Source: CAZXCG01 sp964639205 (GTDB lineage Bacteria > Bacillota > Clostridia > Oscillospirales > Acutalibacteraceae). From it: a stretch of 51,017 bases of DNA. The position numbers were made by a program, and so were the translations under genes. The notes beneath the pieces were generated by a model. It had not been told where the DNA came from and did no database searches. It was given only the letters and a program-made list of their open reading frames with translations. Positions 16,814-25,667 of this stretch are shown piece after piece (positions within the stretch are counted from its first letter, which is position 1; every line of letters starts with the position of its first letter). Location: positions 1 through 51,017 of the forward strand of contig CAZXCG010000007.1 in the NCBI GenBank assembly GCA_964639205.1. The letters run 5' to 3'.

Positions 16814-16865
16814 ATTCTTTTAACCGTACCTTTTTAAAATTCGTATAGTTTATGCGGTGCCGTTC

Positions 16866-16993
16866 CCCGCCCCTTTGAGGCGGCGGATTCTGCTTCGGAA
16901 TTTCGGTTGCAGCTGCAACCTCCCTACGAAATTCTGAGAAGCTGACGCCCAACGCGCGCGTTGCAGGCGCGGCGACGCTCCGATTTAAATCTT
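16866..16993 (+). repeat. Leader-type intergenic repeat, divergent copy C
   Basis: It opens with CCGTTCCCCGCC and a CCTTTGAGGCGG arm, holds the inverted pair GAATTTCG/CGAAATTC, and ends in GACGCTCCGATTTAAA. These ends resemble copies A (2272-2437) and B (about 38758-38846). Here it points away from the nearest upstream gene, so it may be a dispersed repeat rather than a leader. The remaining sequence up to 17227 has an AT-rich inverted repeat, TTTATTCT/AGAATAAA (17056-17076), and no gene. Confidence 0.35.
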
Positions 16994-17227
16994 ACTGATG
17001 AAAGAGAGAGAAGCAGGTAGAATTACTTTCCAATTATACTACTTTTTATGCTTTCTTTATTCTGCTAAAGAATAAACGACTATTTTTGCCGGAATTGCGG
17101 GATTATTATCGCTATTGTCATTTTTTTGACGTATTATGGTATTCCCGATTGTTTGAATAATACAAAATTTCGCAGGCAAACAGGCGCCGTTCTGCTTTCG
17201 GAAGGTCGGATAGAGGGGGCGGAGACG

Positions 17228-17809
17228 TTACTGTTCGTCCAACGTAAGATAAAACGCGGGCATAAACTCGCCGACAAAAACCTTTACCGCCGGAATGTCC
17301 ATTTGCTCAACCGCGGTTTCCAGCGTTTGCTTGGCGCTGGTGAACTCGGTGTTTCCGAGCCTTATTTCTTCAATACACTTAACAAGCGCCGAAAGCTTGT
17401 CGGCGGCTTTAACAAACGGGTAATACTCGGGTTCGCTCTGTTCAAAAGAAAAAATTTCGGCGTAATGCCGGCGCAAATCTTCCGGCAGCTTTGAAAGCAG
17501 CGACTCTCTTGCCGTTTGCTCTACTCCTTTGTACGCGTTCATAACGTCCGGATTGCCGTATTTAATGGGCGTGGGCAAATCCCCGGTTATAATTTCGGAT
17601 ACATCGTGAAAAATTCCGAGAAGAGCCGCATGCTCGGGATTAAGCTTTCCCGAGAAGCGCTCGTTGTCTATAAGCACCAGCGCATGGGCAAAAATCGCAA
17701 CCTGCAAGCTGTGCTCGGAAATGTTTTCTGTTCTTGTATTGTTCATAAGACCCCATCTGTTTATGTATTTCATACGGGCAAGCATAGCGTAAAAATTCAG
17801 ATTTTCCAT
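17228..17809 (-). CDS. 5'-deoxynucleotidase, YfbR-like HD-domain protein
   Basis: It probably hydrolyses deoxyribonucleoside 5'-monophosphates, a pool-cleaning step in nucleotide salvage. The 193 residues match the YfbR family in length. The metal-binding residues are visible as His in SEHSLQVA, the His-Asp pair in GIFHDVSEI and Asp in KAADKLSAL, with the substrate segment ITGDLPTPIKYGN. The N-terminal FYAMLARMKYINRWGLM block is also typical. It is a single gene, divergent from the dipeptidase. The closest alternative is another HD phosphohydrolase, but the motif set favours YfbR. Confidence 0.87.
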   Translation of the reverse strand: MENLNFYAMLARMKYINRWGLMNNTRTENISEHSLQVAIFAHALVLIDNERFSGKLNPEHAALLGIFHDVSEIITGDLPTPIKYGNPDVMNAYKGVEQTARESLLSKLPEDLRRHYAEIFSFEQSEPEYYPFVKAADKLSALVKCIEEIRLGNTEFTSAKQTLETAVEQMDIPAVKVFVGEFMPAFYLTLDEQ

Positions 17810-17973
17810 TTATTTATCCGCCTTCTTAAAAATAATGGTGCAAAACACACCGATATGTGTTATACTGAAACCGGTAACTTAAATTATACTATTTGTCTGT
17901 CTTGTTTTAATTCTTTTAAACAAATAAGTCAGAATCATATCCGTTTCTGTGCGCACGGAGGTAATATATCGGT

Positions 17974-19332
17974 ATGAATTTCGGAAAAAACATTTTAAAA
18001 TATAAGGAAGATATACTGTCGGACATTGCAAAATTGGTGGAGATTCCTTCGGTTTCCGCAAAACAGGACGGAGAAGCCGCAAAAGCGCTTCGCTTTGTTT
18101 TGGAGCGCGCCCGGCAGTTCGGGCTCACTGCAAAAAATATTGACGACCGCGCCGGTCACGTTCAGCTCGGAAGCGGGGGTAAGCTTTGCGCGGCGGCAAC
18201 CCATCTCGACGTTGTCGGCGCGGGAGCCGGCTGGAGCTTTGAGCCGTTTGCGCTTACCCGCAGCAACGGAAGATTATACGGCAGAGGAGTTGCCGACGAC
18301 AAGGGCGCGGCAATTACGTCTCTTTACTGTCTCAAGGCGCTCAAGGACGCGGGAATAAACGGCAAAAACACTTTGCGCGCGGTGTACGGCACTGATGAGG
18401 AAGTGGGAATGAGCGACCTTGATTACTATTTTTCAAAGGAGCGTCTGCCCGACCTCTCTTTTACGCCGGACAGCAATTACGGAATCTGCGGCAGTGAAAA
18501 AGGCATTTTGCAGGTGGAATTGTTTTCTTTAAGCCGGGAAAAAACGGCTGTTTGTGAATTTCACTCCGGAAACGCGGTGAACGCCGTCCCCGACGGGGCA
18601 TATGCTTTAATCGAATGCGCGGAAAAAGAACGCGCGCGTCTGTTCGGTCTTGCAAAACAAAGAGCGGGATTTGCCGCCGAGCCGACCGCAGACGGAATCA
18701 GGGTAAGCTGCCGCGGGAAAGCGGCGCACGCCTGCGAGCCGCAGAAAGGCGTTAACAGCGCTCTGCTGCTTATAGCTATGCTTGCGGAGGGCTTGGACGC
18801 CTCAAGTCTCGGGAGCGTTTGCGGATTTATAAACGCTGAAATAGGAACCGAAACCGACGGGCAAACCCTCGGAATAAAAATGAGCGATTCGGTTTCCGGA
18901 GAGCTGACGCTTAATGTGGGAACGCTAAACGCTTCAAACGGACATACGGAGGCGACTTTTGACATACGCTACCCGGTCAAGGCGGACGGAGATTTAATTT
19001 TCGCCGCAATAAAAGAGGCGCTTCCGGAAAATATCGGTATAAAAATTTTAAATCACACGCCGCCGTTAATGACGGAGGAAAATTCGCCCGTTATCCGCCT
19101 TCTGTCGTCCGCCTATGCCGAAATAACCGGCGAAGCGCCCGAAGTTTACTCGACCGGGGGCGGAACATACGCGCGGAAGCTGGGCAAAAACAGCGTGGCG
19201 TTCGGACCGGTTTTTAAGGGCGACGACTGCCGTATGCATAACTCGGACGAAAGTCTCGATGAAGAAAAGTTTTTTCTGCACGCGCAAATTTGCTTGCAGG
19301 CTATGTATGAAATTTATACAGCGGATATTTGA
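17974..19332 (+). CDS. M20-family metallodipeptidase (Sapep/PepV type)
   Basis: It cleaves dipeptides, supplying amino acids from imported peptides in the cytoplasm. The 452 residues show the M20 metal-binding set: HLDVVGAG (first His and Asp), GRGVADDKGA (bridging Asp) and YGTDEEVGM (catalytic Glu pair), followed by the lid domain and a C-terminal His in the CRMHNSDE segment. GGAGGT lies upstream of the ATG at a slightly long distance. A DUF975 membrane protein follows after 79 bases. The substrate range is known for the family, not from this sequence. Confidence 0.9.
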   Translation: MNFGKNILKYKEDILSDIAKLVEIPSVSAKQDGEAAKALRFVLERARQFGLTAKNIDDRAGHVQLGSGGKLCAAATHLDVVGAGAGWSFEPFALTRSNGRLYGRGVADDKGAAITSLYCLKALKDAGINGKNTLRAVYGTDEEVGMSDLDYYFSKERLPDLSFTPDSNYGICGSEKGILQVELFSLSREKTAVCEFHSGNAVNAVPDGAYALIECAEKERARLFGLAKQRAGFAAEPTADGIRVSCRGKAAHACEPQKGVNSALLLIAMLAEGLDASSLGSVCGFINAEIGTETDGQTLGIKMSDSVSGELTLNVGTLNASNGHTEATFDIRYPVKADGDLIFAAIKEALPENIGIKILNHTPPLMTEENSPVIRLLSSAYAEITGEAPEVYSTGGGTYARKLGKNSVAFGPVFKGDDCRMHNSDESLDEEKFFLHAQICLQAMYEIYTADI

Positions 19333-19411
19333 TTGACCGAATTTCGGCTTGCCGAGACGTGCTTTTGCGCAGCTGCGGCTCTTTAATTTAACGAAAGGAA
19401 GCAAAGGGAAT

Positions 19412-20188
19412 ATGACATATACAAAGCTTTTAAAGTCTCAGGCAAAAAGGCAGCTTTCCGGTAATTGGGTCTGCGCCGCCGCCGGCGTGCTGGTTCTTGC
19501 CGCCGCCGGCATTTTATGCAGCTGCGTTTTTGACCTTTTGGTTTTTGCCGTTAACAGCTTGCCGCGGGTGACGGACGGTGTGTATAATTTGCTGTATGCC
19601 GCAAGCGAAATTTTATGCTTGAGCTTGATATGGCTGTTAAGTCCGTTTTTATTGGGGTATTTGAGGCTCTGCTACGGGATAGCCGAAAACAAAAAGACGG
19701 AATTCTGCGATATGTTTTACTACTTTTCGGACAGAAGGCTATATCGCGGGGCGCTCGGCGTATCCTTCGGCTTTATTTGGCGTTTCGCGTGCTTTTTTGC
19801 CGCGGGCTCCGTTTTGACCGGCGCTCTGTGCGGAATTGCGCTGTCTTTATCGCTCGCGGCGGATTTAATATCGGCGATTTATGACTTTTTATTTTACTTA
19901 ACGGCTGTTTTGGCGGTGCTTTTCACACTCAGATATACTCTCGCGGCGTTTGTTTTTTTTGAAAATGAGGATTTTTCCCGCGCGTTATGCTTTCGCTTCG
20001 CGCGAAAAATACGTAAATTGCAGAAAAAAAGTATTTTAAGGCTGATCCTTTCCTTTTTCCCTTGGTATTTGCTGCTTTTCTTTGTGCTGCCGATAATGTA
20101 TATTTTTCCGTATGTTACCGTAAGCGTCTGCAATTTTGCAAAGTGGAGTATGTTTAACTCTTTGCCTTATTTTTCAAAAAGCTCTTGA
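19412..20188 (+). CDS. DUF975-like integral membrane protein
   Basis: This protein of about 258 residues has the DUF975-type opening LLKSQAKRQLSGNW followed by five or six hydrophobic segments (about 22-45, 60-85, 115-145, 150-180, 215-240). The function of the family is unknown. I chose ATG at 19412, with AAAGGAAG upstream, over an upstream start that overlaps unlikely sequence. It follows the dipeptidase by 79 bases and may be co-transcribed. Its stop codon overlaps the likely -35 box of the next unit. Confidence 0.7.
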   Translation: MTYTKLLKSQAKRQLSGNWVCAAAGVLVLAAAGILCSCVFDLLVFAVNSLPRVTDGVYNLLYAASEILCLSLIWLLSPFLLGYLRLCYGIAENKKTEFCDMFYYFSDRRLYRGALGVSFGFIWRFACFFAAGSVLTGALCGIALSLSLAADLISAIYDFLFYLTAVLAVLFTLRYTLAAFVFFENEDFSRALCFRFARKIRKLQKKSILRLILSFFPWYLLLFFVLPIMYIFPYVTVSVCNFAKWSMFNSLPYFSKSS

Positions 20189-20233
20189 CAAACACAGGGC
20201 TGTGATGTAAGCTTTTGTTAAGTCAATAAAAAG

Positions 20234-20436
20234 TCTTCGGGGCGGGGTGCAAGTCCCCACCGGTGGTAAAGCCCACGAACAGAAATTTTCTGCTGATTTG
20301 GTGAAATTCCAAAGCCGACGGTTAAAGTCCGGATGGAAGAAGATAACAAATTACTGCGTTCGGCGTAATTGATCGTACGTAAAATAAACGCAAAATTTGC
20401 TCTTTTCGCCCTGCTGCATACGCGGCAGGGCTTTTT
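20234..20436 (+). promoter_or_regulatory. FMN riboswitch with terminator, upstream of ribU
   Basis: The RFN aptamer runs from about 20234 to 20343. The conserved segments are GGGGCGGGGTGCAAGTCCCC, ACCGGTGGTAAAGCCCACGA, the TTTGGTGAAATTCCAAA hairpin, and GCCGACGGTTAAAGTCCGGATGGAAGA. The expression platform ends in a terminator (GCCCTGC 20408-20414 with GCAGGGC 20425-20431, then T run). FMN binding should favour termination and lower transporter expression. A TTGACA at 20185-20190 with a weak TAAGCT 17 bases downstream is the likely promoter. Confidence 0.96.
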
Positions 20437-20472
20437 ATTGCCGTAATCTTATTTTGTAAAGGGGCTTTAATT

Positions 20473-21111
20473 ATGAAAACGCCGAAAAAAACAAAAGCGC
20501 ATTCAACATCGGGAGAAAGAACGCGCCGTCTGGTTGTTACGGCTATGCTCGCCGCCATGGCGGCGGCGCTGATGTTTTTTGCAATTCCTTTGCCGTTTAT
20601 CGCGCCCGAATTTTACAAGCTCGATTTTTCCGAGGTGCCGGTTCTTATAGGCGGGTTTGCGTTCGGTCCTGCGGCGGGAATATGCATTGAATTTATAAAA
20701 ATTCTTATTAAATTTATTATCAAGGGCACCTCGACCGCCGGTGTGGGCGACCTTGCAAATTTTGTTATCGGATGTTCCTTCATAGTGCCGGCAGCGCTTA
20801 TATACAAATTCCGAAAAACCCGTTCGGGAGCGCTTATCGGCATGGCGGTCGGTACGGTAACAATGGCTGTTTTGGGCGCTGTGATAAACGGCTTTGTGCT
20901 GATTCCGGTTTATGCCGCGGCATTTAATACCGACGTGGACGCCCTTGTCGATATGGGCAGGGCCGTTAATTCATCTATCGATTCGGTATTTAAGCTCTGC
21001 CTGCTTGCGGTATCGCCGTTTAATTTAATTAAGGGAGCTGCGGTATCTGTAATAACCTTTTTGATTTATAAGCCGCTGTCGCGCGTTATTCACAATAATA
21101 TTTTGAAGTAA
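20473..21111 (+). CDS. ribU: Riboflavin ECF transporter S component
   Basis: RibU binds riboflavin outside the cell and partners with the shared ECF energy module for uptake. The 212-residue protein has six hydrophobic segments and family features: an AMLAAMAAALMFFAIPLPF first helix, the DFSEVPVLIGGFAFGPAAGI loop and the KGTSTAGVGDLANFVIG segment. It directly follows an FMN riboswitch, which settles the substrate. The N-terminus is Lys/Thr-rich. It is the only gene in its unit before a new promoter at 21171. Confidence 0.95.
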   Translation: MKTPKKTKAHSTSGERTRRLVVTAMLAAMAAALMFFAIPLPFIAPEFYKLDFSEVPVLIGGFAFGPAAGICIEFIKILIKFIIKGTSTAGVGDLANFVIGCSFIVPAALIYKFRKTRSGALIGMAVGTVTMAVLGAVINGFVLIPVYAAAFNTDVDALVDMGRAVNSSIDSVFKLCLLAVSPFNLIKGAAVSVITFLIYKPLSRVIHNNILK

Positions 21112-21170
21112 GGCGCAAAAGGGTATCAAGCTCACCCAAAAAATTTAACGCGACTTATTGCCAAATTGTA

Positions 21171-21199
21171 TTGACTAAAGAAGGTTTTAGGGGTATAAT
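21171..21199 (+). promoter_or_regulatory. Promoter of the diaminobutyrate aminotransferase gene
   Basis: TTGACT (21171-21176) and TATAAT (21194-21199) are 17 bases apart. A GGAGG (about 21225) with an 18-20 base gap precedes the ATG at 21249, which is rather long. Confidence 0.75.
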
Positions 21200-21248
21200 C
21201 TACGTCTGACAGATATTTTTCAATTCGGAGGTTGAATAAAAGTATTTT

Positions 21249-22518
21249 ATGAATACGCAGGCATTTGAAAGCTATGAATCGGTTGTTCGCTCTTATTGCA
21301 GGCATTTCCCCGCAGTTTTTACAAAATCAAAGGGCAGCTACTTTTACAGTGAGGACGGCGAAAAATATCTTGACTTTTTTTGCGGTGCGGGCGCTGTAAA
21401 CTACGGGCACAACAATCCGGAAATAAAAAAGCGCGTTGTCGATTATCTTATGAACGATGGCATTATACATTCTCTTGATATGTATACCGTCGCCAAAAGA
21501 GAATTTATAGAGTATTTTGAAAACGAGGTTTTAAAGCCGCGCAATCTGGACTACAAGATTATGTTTCCGGGTCCTACGGGGGCAAATGCGGTTGAGGCGG
21601 CTCTCAAGCTTGCCCGCAAGGTTAAAAAGCGCAGTGAAATTTGGGCGCTTATGGGCGCTTTTCACGGTATGACGCTCGGCGCGCTTGCTCTTACTACCGA
21701 TAAAAACGCGCGCGCCGGGGGCGGAGTTCCGCTTAACGATGTAACGCATATTCCCGCTCCGTATATGTTCCCCGAGCTTGACACCGTTAAATATATGCAG
21801 ACGCTGTTGGACGACGACCATTCTGCCGCCGCAAAGCCTGCGGCGCTTATTATCGAAACAATCCAGGCCGAGGGCGGAATCTATGTTTTTGACGTTGAAT
21901 GGCTCAGAGCCGTGCGTAAATTCTGCGACGACAACGATATTTTGCTGATAGTGGACGACATCCAGGTCGGCTGTGCCCGAAGCGGAACATTTTTCTCGTT
22001 TGAGCGCGCCGAAATTGCCCCGGATATTTTTGTACTTTCAAAATCAATAGGAGGCTACGGCTTTCCGCTTGCGCTTACGCTCTTTAAGCCCGAGCTCGAT
22101 ATTTGGAAGCCGGGCGAGCATAACGGTACTTTCCGCGGAAATCAGCTCGCCTTTGTCGCTGCAAAGGCGGGGCTTGAGTTTATGCTTAAAAACAATATCG
22201 AGGCCGAAACACGCCGCAAGGGCGAGCTTGAACGGGAATTTATTGAAAAAGAGATTCTCCCTCTTGACAAGAGACTTGAAGCCCGCGGGATAGGTCTTGT
22301 TTGGGGAATAGATTTTAAAAACCTGCCCGACGGTAATTTCTGCAACGCGGTTCAGGAGTATTGCTTTAACCGCAATTTGATAATTGAAAGCGCCGGCCGC
22401 AAAGACGTGGTAATCAAAACCATGCCTCCGCTTACAATAAGCGACGACGAGCTCCTCTGCGGATTGAAAATTTTAAGGGACGCAATTGCAAACGGTCTTG
22501 CCGGGCTGAAGAATAACT
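21249..22518 (+). CDS. Diaminobutyrate--2-oxoglutarate aminotransferase, EctB-like (3' end in gap)
   Basis: A class III PLP-dependent aminotransferase that interconverts aspartate semialdehyde and L-2,4-diaminobutyrate with glutamate/2-oxoglutarate. About 423 residues are present before the assembly gap, close to the usual EctB length, so probably only the stop is missing. Visible are the PLP phosphate loop GPTGANAVEAALK, the AFHGMTLGAL segment, VDDIQVGCARSG with the cofactor Asp, and SKSIGGYGFPLAL with the Schiff-base Lys. No ectA or ectC is seen on this side of the gap. Ectoine synthesis is therefore not supported; diaminobutyrate for 1,3-diaminopropane or a peptide product is equally possible. 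Confidence 0.85.
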
Positions 22519-22618
22519 NNNNNNNNNNNNNNNNNNNNNNNNNNNNNNNNNNNNNNNNNNNNNNNNNNNNNNNNNNNNNNNNNNNNNNNNNNNNNNNNNN
22601 NNNNNNNNNNNNNNNNNN
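22519..22618. other. Assembly gap, 100 N
   Basis: A run of exactly 100 N, the usual placeholder for a gap of unknown length. Genes partnering the aminotransferase could be hidden here, and adjacency of the two sides is not proven. Confidence 0.98.
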
Positions 22619-22619
22619 A

Positions 22620-22650
22620 AAATGCCTCTGCGCACGCAGGGGCATTTTTT
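22620..22650. terminator. Terminator between the gap and folC
   Basis: AATGCCTCTG and CAGGGGCATT form a hairpin with a T run on the plus strand and an A run (T on the minus strand) on the other side. It can serve a plus-strand gene ending in the gap and folC on the minus strand. Confidence 0.75.
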
Positions 22651-22663
22651 AATATTCGGTCTT

Positions 22664-23977
22664 TTAACCGGTTTTTTCGGGAATCTTCCTTTTGTTAACC
22701 TTATTTATAATATAAGGGCGCAGCTGAGAAGCAAGAAAAAGACTGCCGCAGACAACAAGCGGCTGACCGTTTCGGCACGACAGATCGTACGCGGCGTCAA
22801 ACGCGCGGTAAATATCCGGTTCGCAGATAATGTTTTTAAATTTGCCTTCGGCGGCAGAGTAAAGGCGTTTCGCGTCAAGGGCGCGCGGGCTGTTATGCAG
22901 TCCGCTTATAAATACGGAATCAAACGCGTTTCTTAGTTCCAGCATGCCGGTGGCAAAGTCTTTGTCCGAAAGCATTGCAACAAGTCCGATTGTTTTTTTG
23001 CCGTGCAGGTATATCTGCATTGTTTTGCGCAGGGCTTTGAGTCCGTTTGGGTTGTGCGCACCGTCTAAAATTACCGGCGGATTCATACTCAGAACCTCAA
23101 ATCTTGCGGGGTAGACGACGCTTTTTAAACCCCGCCGGATTGCGCCGCCGTCTATATCATAGCCGAGCAGGCGCAGTACTTCGACGGTTTTAAGCGCGAC
23201 GCGCAGATTTTCCTCCTGAAAGCTTCCGAGAAGGCTTAAGCTCAGCGGCAGACCTTTGTAGATGCAGCTTATTTTTTCGAGACTGTGTTCGATATTTTCA
23301 AGCTTAATTTCGCTTGAATAATACAGCGCGGCGTTTTGAGCGGCGGCGGCGTTTTTGATTATGCGAGCCGCGCTTTGCGGCTGAGCGGCGGTTATGACGG
23401 AGGAGCCGCGTTTTATTATTCCGCATTTTTCATCGGTGATTTTTTCTATTGTATCGCCGAGTATTTCGGTATGGTCAAGACCTATGGAGGTAAGCACGGC
23501 GCACAGCGGCGCGGATATAACGTTTGTGCAGTCGTTTTTTCCGCCGACGCCCGCTTCCAGAACGGCAATGTCGCAGCCTGTATATTTATAGCAGAGAAAT
23601 GCTGCGGCGTTTACTACCTCAAAGGAGCAAAAGCTGTCGCCGTAAAGGCAGCATTTGCCGATGCAGCCGCTTATTTCCTCCGCGGCGCGGACTAAAAGCT
23701 CTTTGTCTACAGGAACATTGTCAATTTGGATTCTTTCGCGGAAATCCACAATGAAAGGGGAGATAAACAGACCGGTTTTCAGCCCGGATTCGCTCAAAAT
23801 GCGGGAAAGCATCGAGCATACGGAGCCTTTGCCGTTGGTACCGGTTACGTGAATTAGCTTCATACCGCTTTGAGGATTACCCAGCTGCTCCAAAAGAAGA
23901 CTTATTTTGTGGGTTCCGCCTTTTTTGCCGAAGCGCGGAAACGATAAAAAGAAAGACAGCGCCTGCTCATAGTTCAT
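22664..23977 (-). CDS. folC: Dihydrofolate synthase / folylpolyglutamate synthase
   Basis: It adds glutamate to dihydropteroate and to folates in an ATP-dependent Mur-ligase-type reaction. The 437-residue protein shows the ATP loop VTGTNGKGSVCSML (about 43-56), the family segment FISPFIVDFRERI, AVLEAGVGGKNDCTN, the TSIGLDHTEILG motif and the C-terminal VILDGAHNPNG. It overlaps the end of rsmI by 11 bases and is the last gene of trmN6-rsmI-folC on the minus strand. A bidirectional terminator follows the stop. Confidence 0.94.
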   Translation of the reverse strand: MNYEQALSFFLSFPRFGKKGGTHKISLLLEQLGNPQSGMKLIHVTGTNGKGSVCSMLSRILSESGLKTGLFISPFIVDFRERIQIDNVPVDKELLVRAAEEISGCIGKCCLYGDSFCSFEVVNAAAFLCYKYTGCDIAVLEAGVGGKNDCTNVISAPLCAVLTSIGLDHTEILGDTIEKITDEKCGIIKRGSSVITAAQPQSAARIIKNAAAAQNAALYYSSEIKLENIEHSLEKISCIYKGLPLSLSLLGSFQEENLRVALKTVEVLRLLGYDIDGGAIRRGLKSVVYPARFEVLSMNPPVILDGAHNPNGLKALRKTMQIYLHGKKTIGLVAMLSDKDFATGMLELRNAFDSVFISGLHNSPRALDAKRLYSAAEGKFKNIICEPDIYRAFDAAYDLSCRNGQPLVVCGSLFLASQLRPYIINKVNKRKIPEKTG

Positions 23978-24803
23978 TTTCCAGCATTCCTTTATAAACC
24001 TCGTTTTTCTTAAATCCGTAAATTCGGGCGGATTCCTTTGCGGCGTCGCTTGCGCTCATGCCTCCGGCCGAAAGCCGTAAAGCGGCGCTTACCGCCTGTT
24101 CAATAGAGGCTGTCTCGTTTTCGGCTTTGTTGTCGGCACCCTCCAAAATCAAAACTATTTCACCCTTGAGAGGGTTTTCCGCATATTGCCGTGCCGCCCG
24201 GGAGGTGGTGGTGCGGATTACCTCCTCGTGCAGCTTTGTAAGCTCGCGCACTATGGAAAGTCTTCGCTCGCCGAAGAATTCGTATAAATCGGCAAGAGTG
24301 GCGCTGAGCTTGTGCGGAGCCTCGTAGAAAATCATGGTGCGTGTTTCGTTTGCAAGGGAGGACAAATGCTCGCGGCGGCTTTTTTTGTTTACGGAAAGAA
24401 AGCCCTCAAAACAAAATCTTCCGGTGCCGAGCCCGGAAATCGCAAGCGCGGAAACAGCCGCGCTCGGACCCGGAACGACTACGGTTTCTATGCCTTTTTC
24501 GGCGCAGAGCGAGACAAGATCTTCGCCCGGATCGGAGATGCAGGGCATGCCGGCGTCGGTGACAACAGCGCAGTCTTCGCCGCGTTCGATCCGTGTGCAA
24601 ATATATTCTCCCCGCTCTCGCTTGTTATGCTCGTAATAGCTTACAAGCGGTTTTTTTATTCCGAAATGATTTAAAAGCTTGAGGGTAACTCGGGTATCCT
24701 CAGCGGCTATGAACGAGACGGAGTTGAGTGTTTCCGCCGCGCGCGGCGACAAATCGCCGAGATTACCTATAGGCGTGCCTACTACATATAATTTTCCCGC
24801 CAT
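23967..24803 (-). CDS. rsmI: 16S rRNA (cytidine-1402-2'-O)-methyltransferase
   Basis: RsmI methylates the ribose of C1402 in the decoding centre of the small ribosomal subunit. The 278-residue tetrapyrrole-methylase-fold protein has the family hallmarks LYVVGTPIGNLGDLSPRA, AAEDTRVTLKLLNHFGI, SYYEHN, VTDAGMPCISDPG, VVPGPSAAVSALAISG and FEGFLSVNKKSR. Its start lies one base after the upstream methyltransferase stop, and it overlaps folC, so the three genes form a tight unit. Confidence 0.95.
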   Translation of the reverse strand: MAGKLYVVGTPIGNLGDLSPRAAETLNSVSFIAAEDTRVTLKLLNHFGIKKPLVSYYEHNKRERGEYICTRIERGEDCAVVTDAGMPCISDPGEDLVSLCAEKGIETVVVPGPSAAVSALAISGLGTGRFCFEGFLSVNKKSRREHLSSLANETRTMIFYEAPHKLSATLADLYEFFGERRLSIVRELTKLHEEVIRTTTSRAARQYAENPLKGEIVLILEGADNKAENETASIEQAVSAALRLSAGGMSASDAAKESARIYGFKKNEVYKGMLENEL

Positions 24804-24804
24804 T

Positions 24805-25542
24805 TTACTCTTCCTTGTAATCGCCGTAGATTTTCAGCATTTCCTCAGAGAAATCGCCGGCGCTGTTTTCTATAAAAAGCGTATCTTCCACCTGCATATA
24901 TCCGGGATTGCCGCCCTTTCTTCCCTCTGCAAGGAAAAGCTTCGGAGGCTTTCCGCGGCGCTGCTGCACCATACGCAGGCGTTTTGGTTCAAGCCCGTGC
25001 GAACGCATTGCGAGCAAAACGTCGGTCAGGCGTTCACTTCGGTGGCATATGCAAAATCTCCCGCCGAAGCGCAAAAGATTCGAGGCGGTGAGGGCGACGT
25101 CGTCCAGGGTGCAGAAAAACTCATGCCTCGCCGCCGCCTTTGAGCCGTCGGGGTTTACAATACCGCTGCCGCGTTGCTTATACGGAGGATTGCAGACCAC
25201 AAGGTCGTAGCCGCCGAACGGCAGAACGCCGCGCAGACGGCGCAAATCAAGATTTATTACCGTGATTCTGCCGGCAAGACGGTTCAGCTCAACGGAGCGC
25301 TTCAGCATATCTGCGGCGTCGCTTTGAATTTCTACCGCGTCGGTGTGCTTTATAAGGGAGTTTTTTGCCCAAATCAAAGGTATTACGCCGCAGCCCGCGC
25401 CCAAATCGGCGGCGTTGGCGGCTTTTGAGGAGCCGGAAAAAGAGGCAAGCAGGATTGTGTCGGTTGAAAAGTGGTGGAGGTCATTTACAATGACCGAAAC
25501 GCCGCTTCCGAGCGGTTCCGTATGTTCGCCCGCTTTAAGCAA
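24805..25542 (-). CDS. tRNA1(Val) (adenine-37-N6)-methyltransferase-like protein
   Basis: A 245-residue class I SAM-dependent methyltransferase of the TrmN6/YfiC group. The SAM-binding loop is DLGAGCGVIPLIW (about 41-53), an acidic strand ends in AVEIQSD, and the N6-adenine active site is VVCNPPYKQRGSG (about 115-127). The HHFSTDTILLASF opening is typical. In B. subtilis the YabB homologue has this role. The only start in a good place is TTG at 25542, four bases after GAGGTGA. First gene of the unit with rsmI and folC. Confidence 0.87.
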   Translation of the reverse strand: MLKAGEHTEPLGSGVSVIVNDLHHFSTDTILLASFSGSSKAANAADLGAGCGVIPLIWAKNSLIKHTDAVEIQSDAADMLKRSVELNRLAGRITVINLDLRRLRGVLPFGGYDLVVCNPPYKQRGSGIVNPDGSKAAARHEFFCTLDDVALTASNLLRFGGRFCICHRSERLTDVLLAMRSHGLEPKRLRMVQQRRGKPPKLFLAEGRKGGNPGYMQVEDTLFIENSAGDFSEEMLKIYGDYKEE

Positions 25543-25622
25543 AAAATCACCTCACGGTAAAATTAAAATAAAAGAGGATAGAAAAAAGTAAAAATGAAAT
25601 CAAAAACGAAAAAATGGAATAG

Positions 25623-25652
25623 AAAAAACGGCAAGGGGATTACCCTTGCCGT
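25623..25652 (-). terminator. Terminator after the ferredoxin gene
   Basis: On the minus strand ACGGCAAGGG and CCCTTGCCGT pair around a five-base loop and are followed by a run of six T. Confidence 0.85.
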
Positions 25653-25667
25653 TCCCGGCGATGAAAA

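Noticed and set aside
20191..20233. Second small gene between the DUF975 gene and the FMN riboswitch
   Set aside because: The interval is only the promoter and start of the riboswitch transcript, with no frame or ribosome site.
21249..22518. Ectoine biosynthesis cluster
   Set aside because: Only the aminotransferase is present. Without ectA or ectC an ectoine pathway cannot be claimed.
22352..22652. Open frames running through the N gap, including the extension of the aminotransferase past 22518
   Set aside because: N bases translate as unknown residues without stops; the frame through the gap and its end at 22652 have no meaning.
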